A stretch of 64,000 nt of DNA from Alentia gelatinosa (lineage: Eukaryota > Annelida > Polychaeta > Phyllodocida > Polynoidae). A model generated the notes under the pieces. That model made no database searches, was not told the DNA's origin, and saw nothing but the letters and a program-made list of their open reading frames with translations. The first letter of the stretch is position 1; each line of letters begins with the position of its first letter. The position numbers and the translations under genes were made by a program. Location: positions 38,467,360 to 38,531,359 of the forward strand of contig OX465583.1 of the NCBI GenBank assembly GCA_950022655.1, in the 5' to 3' direction. This document shows positions 54,962-64,000 of this stretch, piece by piece.

Positions 54962-57010
54962 ATAACTGAAAAAAGAGAAAACAAAAAAATTAGCAAACTA
55001 CCTATTAAATAACATTCAAAAGGTACATTTGTTTTCAAAAATTGTGTTCTTTGTATGACTTTTGTTCAGACTTATATTTAGAATAGATATTTTGCCCACA
55101 AACTTAATATGATGGCTGTAAGAACAAAAATATTACCAAAATCAGATTTTTGCCAAAAATGTCAAAAAAAGATTTCCTCAAAATGATTTATTTTTTTCAT
55201 CACACCATAGAATATAACTGTCTTCAGTATTCCAGGTGATTTTATCCAAGGTTTGTCCAAGTCTTATAGTTCAGGTATGGTTTTGAAAAATCATGCATCA
55301 CGTCCGACATGAAAATAAACCACTATAGGTAGTAGCTCAATCTCATAATCATTTCAATTTTCGATTAGATATGGAGTACAATAGGCAAACATTAAGAAAA
55401 ATCAAAACAGATGATCCTAACCCTCATTTTCATACTTGTTATGAGATGAAACCAAACTGGGCGTCACGTCCGACATATATATATCGGACGTGATGGCTGC
55501 TACAAAAATGCATGAAAAAAATATATTTACATGTGGACTTTCTTCACTTTTTCTCCCTAGACTTATTAAATGACACTTGGTGCACATAATGAACAACTTT
55601 CATTACTGTATTCTTGTAATTTAATCTCATTCAAACATAGTTCCTAGTCAATTCGGTCAAAATACTTCACCCATATCACGTCCGTGATGGCTATTACCAA
55701 ATGATAGGTGTACAACCTGAGTCCAGATACTACACAGTCTTTTAAACATACATTTTGTCATTGGGAATAGATCATAATATATATATATATTCTGCACCTC
55801 TTTGCACATTTTCTCATAGATCAATCGAAAGAAGAATTTCCATGTCGGACGTGATATGGCTAAACAAATTCTTTTGAAAATATTCACTAAGACATTGAAA
55901 GTACCCCCAACCCTTCCAGTAGCGGCCATGTTGGGAAGTCATCAATCTACTCTTTTATTCAAACCACAAACTTTCGGTAAATACTTGTCAACTTTTCAAG
56001 AAAATGGATTCTACAGAATCACTAACTCCAAGTTATCACCATTAACACAGGAAATCATGTCCAGGATGGAAAAATAATGCTAGCATCGAAGAAATCTGAG
56101 CTGGATGTCTCCTCATGAGCTGGATGTCTCCTCAGGCCGCTGAACTGCCGGAGTGGAGGCGCATGCACAGTTAAAAGGGATAACATCCGGTTCTTGTGAT
56201 CAGCTTTCCAGCCTTCGATTGATCGCTCGGACGTGATAAATATCACGGACATGATTCCTTCAAAATTACTTTCCCTGTTCTCGCATAGTGAAGGCACTTT
56301 GGAAGCATTTTATTACTCTTACACTACAGACCCTATGGCCACATTATTCAGTAATTTTTGTACCAAGTTAGCACCAATATGGAGAAGTGGAGAATGCTAA
56401 ATGCAACTCATCACATCCGTGATATCAATTGTGTAAAATTGATTTTTTTTTTGTAATTCGGCTGGAAAAAAAACCCTGTTGCAGTTGGCCTAAAATCATA
56501 TACATATGTGAAAAATTTATGTATGTCCAAAGTTTTAAGTGCATGTTTGGGAAGTATACCATTAAAATATATTGTCATCAGGCTATGCCAAATATAACCT
56601 ATAGCATTTGCTGAAAAAGCACACTTTTCATTGAAATACACCTAAAAAATTTGCGGAGCCTTAGAAATAAGGGAAAATACAACTAAACAACAGCCAATTT
56701 ACATAACTTTAGGAAAAAAATTAATTAGGGAATATATATTAATAGTTTCCACAAAAGAAATAGTGCTAAACTTTAGAGATATCAAAAGGCATGCACTTTT
56801 TTTGCTAATTTCTCACTTTGAAAGTCCACAGATTAAAAAAAATGCAGAAAGACCAATAAAAGTAATGATTTTCTGAAAGGGCAGGGTGTTTTCTTTGCAC
56901 AGAAAAAAAAAATTATTAAAAAAATTCATTTATAATGAAATTATAGCCCATTAACCCCCAAAAAGTATGATTTTCACCAAAAGTACATTTTCTGGTGGAA
57001 TGACCCATAA

Positions 57011-57559
57011 ACTGTGAGTAATGAAATTTAACACTATTAAAGAAATCCAGTTGGGGAGCCACATGGTTTGGGGTTCATGACTCACAAGGATAGTCAAGCA
57101 AATATGAGCAATATAAAGAACGTGATCAACCAAATAGACGCTCAGAGACGGCCAGAGACAGCCAGCGGGCTGGTTTTTACCCTCCAGCCAGTGATCCTAG
57201 CCAAGGCCAGCTGGCCAGCCACTCAAGTTCTTTAAATTATCTGTGCTGATCCACCAAATCCTCTATTTGTGGCCGCGCCGACGTCCACATGCCGTACACA
57301 TGGCGCTCGGGGGTAGCCTAGGATTTGGTGGACGTTGGCTGCACTAATGCACAAGCAATAGGAGACATGCCGAGTGGTTCTCCATACAATACAACGTGTC
57401 CCCATAATCAAAATACGGAAGTATGCCTGCTCATACCCATGTAGATTCCAGTGAGGGCTGGTCCCTCCTGTCGTGTCCCTTCAGAGTACATACATATCCC
57501 TTGCTGAGGCAGATCATCCAGAAATTGTGATAAACAACAGTTTATATCAAATTTGATTG
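57011..57559. other. Diverged GC-rich TIR element copy, otherwise no gene
   Basis: 57160-57370 contains CTGGTTTTTACCCTCCAGCC and, further on, GGTGGACGTTGGCTGCAC and GCCGAGTGGTTCTC, matching in order parts of the GC-rich element at 32584. No other feature is recognised. Confidence 0.5.
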
Positions 57560-57642
57560 AAGCAAACTGGCATTATTTTTTTTCCTAATTACTGATCCTA
57601 ACTGCATGTGGGAATTTATGCATAATATTATAATAGAAAAGC

Positions 57643-57998
57643 TTGATGAGATGTGTCCAATCAAAACATTCCATGTTAAAGAAGAAAAGGGAGGCCTGGA
57701 TAACCAACAAAATTCTAGAAATGATTAAAGAAAAGGATAGACTACTTTGTATAGCTAAGAAAAACAATACTGCACAAGACTGGTCCATGGCACAAAGAGT
57801 GAGAAAGGATACTACCAAAGCCTTACAAAATGCCAAGAGTGATTATATTAAAGGCTTACTTGAAAAACATGGCAATGATAATAAGAAATTCTGGGATGTA
57901 CTAAACAAATTTATTAAAAACGACCCAAAGAAAATTACACCAATTAGCTTAAAAGAAAATTATGTCTTAATAGACCCAGGAAAAACTGCAGACTATAT
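57643..57998 (+). pseudogene. LINE ORF2, endonuclease-RT linker
   Basis: Reads KKKREAWITNKILEMIKEKD, LLCIAKKNNTAQDWSMAQRV, LQNAKSDYIKGLLEKHGNDN and KKFWDVLNKFIKN, the usual helical linker before RT in CR1/Jockey-type LINEs. The frame runs into the MITE at 58002. Confidence 0.8.
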
Positions 57999-58001
57999 TA
58001 A

Positions 58002-58328
58002 CCCATTCACGCTGGGGGATGCCTTGAGCCATCATCTGGGGCTGGCTGGGTGATGCCTTAAGGCATCATTTACAAAATATTCGTTTTTGTAAATAAAATC
58101 AGAAATATTATCTCAATAAACATTTTTTCACAGAATGTAAGTTTAACATTAAATTCAATATTTCTATGCAAAATAAAGAATAGTGTTAAGGATCATGTGT
58201 CATGTCATGTGATGCAAACATGAAATTATCATAAATAGGCCTTTATACCCGGCCTCTAGCGGTATTCACTTGCACTATTACCCGGCTCCATACCAGTGAT
58301 ATTGCCATGGGCACCCGGCGCGATAGGG
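58002..58328. mobile_element. piggyBac-like MITE, TTAA target
   Basis: 327 bp with ends CCCATTCACGCTGGGGGATG and CACCCGGCGCGATAGGG (inverted repeat CCCWATYRCGCYGGG), flanked by TTAA at 57998-58001 and 58329-58332. TTAA duplication with CCC ends is the hallmark of piggyBac-group elements. The LINE reading continues across (ADYI-N before, NYFTNIGPDLEKLHN after). No transposase. Confidence 0.82.
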
Positions 58329-58332
58329 TTAA

Positions 58333-59231
58333 CAATTACTTCACAAATATTGGCCCAGATCTAGAGAAACTTCATAATGAACCTCTGGGTGGATACAGTG
58401 GTGTTTAATGAATGATCACTTGATCTTGTTGAGACAATTTTTTTCAGTGGATGATGTAATGAAATACCTTAGAGAAATCAAAACAACGAAATTGTTTGCC
58501 ATTAATGGTGTAACCTCTGTTTATTTGAAGGATGCTCTTATTGTTCCAATTGAACAGTTCACTTATTTACTCAACTGCTTGTTGAGAGTGGCGATTTTTC
58601 CTGACCAGTGGAAGGAGGCTACAGTTATACCATTAAAAAAGGGTGGCAACAGTCAAGATGTAAATAACCTCAGGCCCATATCTCTCCTTCCACTGCTGCG
58701 CAAGATCCTTGAAAAAATAGTACATAAGCATACATATAATTTCTGTGAACACTGTGAAATAATCTCAAATGCACAATATGGTTTCAGATCAGGTCTATCA
58801 ACCATAAAAGCTGTTTCTAAATAAACAAATGATCTTTCAAATGCTATTTATAATAAGCAAATCACTGCATGTGTATGCATAGATTTCTGTAGGGCTTTTG
58901 ACACCATTAATTACTAAATATTACTGGAAAGCTGAACCATATTGGAATAAGAGGTGTCATGTTAAAGTGGTACATGAGTAACTTAACTAATAGGAAGAAA
59001 ACAACCTTGGCTAAAAATGTATGGTCAGAGTCAAAAGGTATTACTTGTGAAGTCCCACAAGGATCAGTGCTAGGGCAGTTAATGTTCATACTCTATATCA
59101 ATGACCTCTACAATTGTAACCTAAAGTCATATTGTCTACACTATGCTGATGACGCTCTTCTATACCTCACTGATGATACGGTACAGTTGAAAAGGCAACC
59201 CCAAGATTGGAAACTGATTTGGATGCCCTAG
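58333..59231 (+). pseudogene. LINE ORF2, reverse transcriptase
   Basis: Motifs in order: YLREIKTTKLFAINGVTSVY, LPLLRKILEKIVHKH, AQYGFRSGLSTIKAVSK then stop, CVCIDFCRAFDTIN (motif A), ITCEVPQGSVLGQLMFILYI (motif B) and CLHYADDALLYLTDD (motif C, YADD). Several frames and stops; not functional. Confidence 0.85.
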
Positions 59232-59267
59232 CATTATGGTGCAATAGAAACAAACTCACTATTAATG

Positions 59268-59330
59268 TTAACCCTTTAACTGCAGCATGATGCCTCCAGA
59301 CATTCCAAAGAAAAAGGTGCCTGCCGTAGC
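59268..59330. mobile_element. Possible second piggyBac-like MITE, left end only
   Basis: The LINE RT breaks off at TTAA (59268-59271), followed by CCCTTTAACTGCAGCATGAT, which has the CCC start and spacing of the MITE at 58002 (both have GATGCCT about 20 bases in). No right end is visible. Confidence 0.35.
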
Positions 59331-59723
59331 AGGGTTGTTTGTGCAGGCAATGTCTGCACTTTAAAAATTATCCACTAGCAACCAGCAAACCAGCATGGCG
59401 TGATTTCACTGCTCTCCGACAACAGCATGGAATAACGCCGAAAGTATCGCAGGGAAGCCATCTAAAAACCCACAAATACCTCAACGCGGCCGCCGCACCT
59501 AACATATAACACACAAGGTAAGAAATACATATAAATACAGAAGCGACAACACACCAAACAGGGGATAGGAACACAACACACATTATCGCCCACCCGCCCG
59601 AGTGGCGGGAAAAGCGCGGGTGTGCTCCATAAGAGAATACACACCCGAAACCAATACAAAACACACCAGGAAAACAAAACAAAACATACCCTCCGACAGC
59701 ACAACACACCACACAAGCCAGCA

Positions 59724-61688
59724 ATGGCCTCTAACACCAAAAATACAGACACAAGTGACAACACCGACACATCCATAGAGATGGAAATGGACAACACCAT
59801 CACAATAGTAAGTGAGCATGGACTCACACAATCAGACACTGAAAACGAACACACACAAAACACAGATACAGAAAGCGACTCAAAAGAATCATCAAACCAA
59901 AGGAGAAGCACCAGAAAGAAGGAAACAAAAGATTACGCACAAATGGTGAAAACAAAGAAAACAAAACAGGACAACACACAGACAAAAACACAACAGGAAC
60001 CAACACAAAAAACACAACAAACAGAAACACAACAGAAAAACCCACAACTACACAAAAAACAACCACAGCCACCCAACACTGACAACAAAAGCTGCCTCAA
60101 CTGCACAAAGTTGAAAAAAACCATAGAAGAGCTGAAAAAACACATAAAAACAAAAACACAAGAGGCACACAAAATGGTGGAAACCCACAGCAGACAAACA
60201 CAAGAAACAAAACTACAACAGGAGTCTAACACAACAAGAATTGACCTCCTGGAAAAATTGATCAAAGAAAAAAATACATCTATCCAAAACCTACAAAAAA
60301 TAGCCAAAACAACAGAAGAAAAACTGAACCAATCCAAAGACAAGGAACAGGGCTTAAAAGACAAACTTCAGACAGCAGAAGCCACATTAAACGATCTGCT
60401 GCAACAAAGTATAACAAACTGGGAGGAGCAAACAAAAACAGACAACACCCCAAAACAACAACAAACAAAACAAAGGGTGCTGATACTGGGGGACTCAAAC
60501 ACAGCCCCGATCGCACAACTGCTGTAGGAACACCCAAACCTAGCAGTCAAACAAGAGACAATATTCACAGCAGGCGAACTGAGCATCATCTCAGGCCAAA
60601 AAACTGACAACATAACAAAGGCCGACCATATCCTCCTCCTGGTAGGGACTAACGACATCAGACAGAACAAACACCCAAAGACAATACACGATAACATAAT
60701 GAATGCGGCCACAAACATACAAACAAATACAAAAGCCATAGTAGCCATCATTACCCCACCCCCATTCGAGCCTGAACAAAGACACAGCACAAACAGAAAA
60801 CTCATCCAAAGAGCCCTACAACAACAGAAAAAACACAGAAACCTCAACATACTCGAAGAAGCCAAGCTACTTCGAGATGGATACCACCTTGACCACAACA
60901 ATCTGACCACACAAATCAAATCACTAATTGACTACATCTACAACCCCGACCCCCTACCGGAAACACAACCCACACACCCTGCACAGCAGAACCCCACCCA
61001 CCCACCACAACCACACCCGTGTACCCAAACCCAGACAACACAACACATACCCCAGCCACAACCACAACCACACCCGAGCACCCTAACCCAGGCCCATCCA
61101 CAACCCCCAACAGACACAATCCCCTGGAAAACCCCCAATAAAGACCACACAAGTGCCCGACCCCAACCCCCACCACAGCCCCAACGGGACGAAAACCCCT
61201 GGATAACACCTAACAAAGGCCAATCAACCAGAACACACCCACGTGACCAAAACAGACCACACCAACCAAGCCCAACAAGGGAACAGAGGGGTCGTGAACC
61301 CAACCACACAACAACACACACACACACCACAGGAGGCATCGAAACAGAGATCGCCAAATACAGACCAGAAGATGTAAGACACATCATTGGGAAAGGGGGA
61401 AAGACAATATCAGCAATCACCAAACAATACGACGTAAGGATTGATACAAGTGACAGCCACCGAACTGACGGAGGTAGGATAGCAATCACAGGACGGAGGG
61501 ACGACATAAAAGACACAATAAACCACATAAATAGAATCCTTGACAGCATAAAACACAAAACACGCAGCTGGGACCAGTCACCCACGAGGTCGGCTAGTCC
61601 CGCTGACAACCCGACCGCCCAACGCAGAGGAAGAGACCACAATCAATACTCATACCAACCAAGGCAAATGACAGACCACAGGATATGA
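59724..61688 (+). CDS. LINE ORF1: coiled coil, SGNH esterase, KH domain
   Basis: 655 codons from ATG 59724 (GCAATGG context) to TGA 61686, with one in-frame TAG at 60525-60527. Residues 1-130 are acidic then Thr/Gln/Lys-rich. CLNCTKLKKTIEELKKHIK and following heptads to about 240 predict a coiled coil. Residues 250-395 look like an SGNH hydrolase: VLILGDSNTAP (D257, S258), LLVGTNDIRQ (N310, D311) and DGYHLDHNN (D385, H388). Residues 410-535 are Pro/Gln-rich. Residues 538-612 look like a KH domain: YRPEDVRHIIGKGGKTISAI with GKGG at 556-559, then a GGRIAITGRRDDIKDTINHI strand-helix. ORF1 proteins bind element RNA; esterase ORF1s are known in CR1-type LINEs. The KH domain is the unusual part. 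The amber lies inside the esterase. Confidence 0.85.
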
Positions 61689-61724
61689 AACACCGGCTAA
61701 CACCCCCAAGCAACACAAACACAC

Positions 61725-64000
61725 ATGAACAAACAGAAAGATAACAACATAACAAACAAAGACCACACACAACAACAAAACAAAACAAACAAAAAAAAAG
61801 GGAAAAGAAAAAGGAAAAGACCAAGAAAGAAGCACCCACCAATCAAAATACTCTATACAAATATCAACGGAATCACAGGAAAAAAAACAAAGCCTCCAAA
61901 CAGCCCTAAAAACACACAACACAACCATAGCAATCATCAACGAGACCAAAACAAAGAGACCACCCCTAATAGAGGGGTACTCATGGTACCACAACCCGAG
62001 AAAGGACAGAGGAGGTGGAGGTGTAGGAATATTAGTAAGCAACCAAATCAAACACAACACACAAGAAATCCAGACCACAAAACACACAAACATAGAATCC
62101 CTATGGATAAAACTCAAACAAGCACGCAGAACAATAATCATAGGCACCTTCTACGGGCCACAAGAGAGTTCGAACATAGACAATGTACAAAACATCTACG
62201 AGGAACTAACAACACAAATCACAAACAACAAACACATCTGGGACATGCTAGTCATAGGGGACTTCAATGCGAAGCTCAACATCAACCAAACACACATTAA
62301 ACAGGAAAAAACTAGAAACGGCCAGTTACTAGAGGACATGCTGGTAACCACGGACCTTGAGGTCCTAACGACCCAACCTGACATAACCCAATGGACAAGG
62401 GTCAATAGGAAAAATCCCACACAGAGATCGATCATCGACTACGCTATATGCACGAAAGGTATGTCTAGAACCATAAGCGAAACTAACATAGACCATCAAG
62501 GAACCCTAGACATAAGGAATACTAACAAAACACAAACAGACCACAACACCACAACACTGAACATAGTAAACAACCCACACCAAACTCATACAGAACAAAG
62601 AAAAACATGGGCAAAAGGCACCAAGGAGAAATGGAGCGCCTGCAACCAATACCTGAGTAAAACCCTAAGGGCTAACCCCCAAAAAAACTACACAGAATAC
62701 CAACAAATCCTAATAAATACACTTCAGAAAAACCTGGGAACAATAACGGTCAAAAACATACACAAAACACCAGAACCGGACAATATCAAAAAACTAAGGA
62801 CAGACAAGAGAAAAGCCAAAAACGAATACAACCGAGCATGTAGAACAAAAGACCCCACTAACATACATGAAACTAGTGAAAAATACAAATATGCCACCCG
62901 AGCACTGAGAAACGAACACGAAAAACAGGATAAACGGACAACAAGGCAGAAATTACACACGCTAATAGACCAAGGGGGGGTGAAATCCAACCTCTTCTGG
63001 AAAACCAGGAAAAGACTCATAGGTAGAACGAACGACGTAATTGACGAACAAAACCAAACAATAAGTAGCCCCACTGAAGCCAAGGAACACATTGCTAAGT
63101 ACTTCGAAAACCTATACCAAGCTAGGGAGGGAAACAAAAACTACGAATCATGGTCCAAACACATAAAACACACAAATGACAACATCAGGGATCTGGAACC
63201 TCACAGGAACGAAAGGATGCAACCCTTCACCCTGAAGGAAATCAACCAAGCAATAAAAACACTAAAAAACGGTAAGAGCAGTGGACCCGACAGAATACCA
63301 AACGAACTCATCAAAAACCTCAACCACAACAACAAACTAGACCTCCTTGAACAACTAAACAAAATAAGCAAAACCAAGACAATACCACAACAATGGCAAC
63401 ACGGGACAATAACTAGAATATACAAGGGTAAAGGTACAAAAGGGCAGTGCAAAAACGAAAGAGGAATCACAGTAGCGAGCAACCTAGGAAAACTCTATGA
63501 GAGACTCATAAACAACAGAATAAACGATGAAATACATATAACACAAGCACAACTCGGGGGAAGAAAAGGAGCAGCAACAACAGACCACATCATTACTATA
63601 AAGGACATAATACAAAAAAACAAAGAAGCCAAGAAACCAACTTACATAACATTTCTCGATGTAACAAAAGCCTACGATAAGGCATGGAACGACGCAATAA
63701 TGTACAGCCTACAGAAAAAAGGCATAACCGATAGCACCTGGAGCATAATTGATAAACTAAACCAAGGCCTGACAGCAACGATAAACACCAAACATGGACC
63801 AACACGCAGAATAAAAATAAAGGACAGCATAAGGCAAGGGGGTGTCCTCGCAGTAACACAATACTCAACCCTCATGGACGACATAAACTTTACCATAGAA
63901 GAACTCAACCCCAAACAAACAGACACACACCATACACCCACCTGCCTACTCTGGGTCGATGACGTAGCGATAAACACCAACAATGTAGAACAACACAAAC
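61725..64000 (+). CDS. LINE ORF2: AP endonuclease and reverse transcriptase (partial)
   Basis: Starts at ATG 61725 with a Lys/Arg/Gln-rich leader, then IKILYTNINGITGKK, the first endonuclease block. An extra A in the A8 run at 61880-61887 shifts the frame; from 61885 the new frame is open for 705 codons to the window end. Endonuclease blocks: IAIINETKTKRP, GGGGVGILVSNQI, IIGTFYGPQE, MLVIGDFNAKLN and RSIIDYAICTKG. RT blocks: LKNGKSSGPDRIPNELIKNL, AQLGGRKGAATTDHI, ITFLDVTKAYDKAW (motif A), IRQGGVLAVTQYS (motif B) and CLLWVDDVAIN (motif C). The frameshift could be a real lesion or a sequencing error. The C-terminal end is outside the window. Confidence 0.88.

Larger units (their letters stand above)
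53263..57006. mobile_element. 3.7-kb TIR element filled with TCACGTCCGACAT words
   Basis: Ends GGGTCATTCCACCAGAAAAT... and its reverse complement form about 31-bp TIRs with few mismatches. ATAA flanks both sides (53259-53262 and 57007-57010). TCACGTCCGACAT and variants occur in both orientations at least ten times between 53449 and 56420. At 55463-55494 two copies face each other around TATATATA. Part of the interior is a three-unit tandem array, and a smaller MITE is nested at 54783. No transposase ORF is seen, so it is non-autonomous; superfamily unknown. Confidence 0.78.
57560..59267 (+). mobile_element. LINE relic 2
   Basis: A plus-strand non-LTR element: the linker between endonuclease and RT (57643-57998), RT N-terminal blocks (58408-58824), and RT palm (58830-59231) up to AINVN-like sequence, where it stops at a TTAA. 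A piggyBac-like MITE sits at 58002-58328, and stops occur near 58408, 58822 and 58917. Confidence 0.85.
59331..64000 (+). mobile_element. Near-intact LINE 3 with esterase/KH ORF1
   Basis: A non-LTR retrotransposon that runs off the window. It has a leader of about 390 bp, ORF1 (59724-61688, one amber codon) and ORF2 (from about 61725, one frameshift in an A8 run, then open to 64000) with endonuclease and RT. The 5' limit is uncertain. The plus strand is unusually rich in A and C and poor in T throughout. Confidence 0.88.

Noticed and set aside
53449..56420. Regularly recurring TCACGTCCGACAT words as a CRISPR array
   Set aside because: Words are too short, occur in both orientations, have irregular spacing, and the genome is eukaryotic.
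59368..64000. Many long minus-strand open frames opposite LINE 3, rich in Cys, Phe, Val and Ser
   Set aside because: They are antisense shadows produced by the T-poor, A/C-rich coding strand (few stops on the complement). None shows a protein family.
1..64000. tRNA, rRNA or snRNA genes
   Set aside because: No cloverleaf-like A/B box pair or conserved rRNA segment was recognised by eye; a covariance-model search was not possible.

Overview
The window is eukaryotic and almost certainly animal. It holds one split host gene with canonical GT/AG introns, an SLC16-type monocarboxylate-transporter-like gene on the minus strand. Everything else that can be identified is transposable-element sequence. 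The mix (tyrosine-recombinase retrotransposons with split direct repeats, Ty3/gypsy relics, non-LTR LINEs, many fold-back and MITE-like elements, AT-rich spacers) suits a repeat-rich invertebrate, probably marine. I cannot name a species from sequence alone.

Layout, left to right. 0.3-4.8 kb: a decayed Ty3/gypsy pol gene. Its integrase gene is split by a solo LTR, which itself carries a MITE. 5.6-6.5 kb: a 921-bp fold-back element. 8.1-10.3 kb: a second solo LTR of the same family in the opposite orientation, also carrying a MITE, of a different family. 11.1-16.2 kb: a near-complete Ngaro/PAT-type tyrosine-recombinase retrotransposon (minus strand) with gag, RT, RNase H, recombinase and the A1...B1-A2-B2 repeat layout. 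16.2-21.9 kb: mostly featureless. 21.9-38.2 kb: five exons of the transporter gene, with introns containing a degraded YR retrotransposon, a probable solo LTR, a LINE, GC-rich TIR elements and a third recombinase relic. 38.5-44.0 kb: a young, nearly intact second YR retrotransposon just upstream of the first transporter coding exon. 44-48 kb: small MITEs and hairpins. 48-52.1 kb: a third gypsy relic with a MITE in its gag. 53.3-57.0 kb: a 3.7-kb TIR element filled with copies of one short word. 57.6-59.3 kb: a decayed LINE carrying a piggyBac-like MITE. 59.3 kb to the window end: a near-intact LINE.

Two things stand out. The last LINE has an ORF1 with, in order, a coiled coil, an SGNH-esterase-like domain, a Pro/Gln-rich linker and a KH RNA-binding domain, a combination I do not recognise from described LINE ORF1 types. 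Second, at least seven separate stretches each carry their own 10-19 bp word, repeated many times at irregular spacing in both orientations. Four of these stretches are bounded by terminal inverted repeats, so the words look like an architectural feature of several non-autonomous DNA transposon families.

No tRNA, rRNA, CRISPR or prokaryotic-type operon was seen. All reading was by eye; homology calls are motif-based and no search was run.
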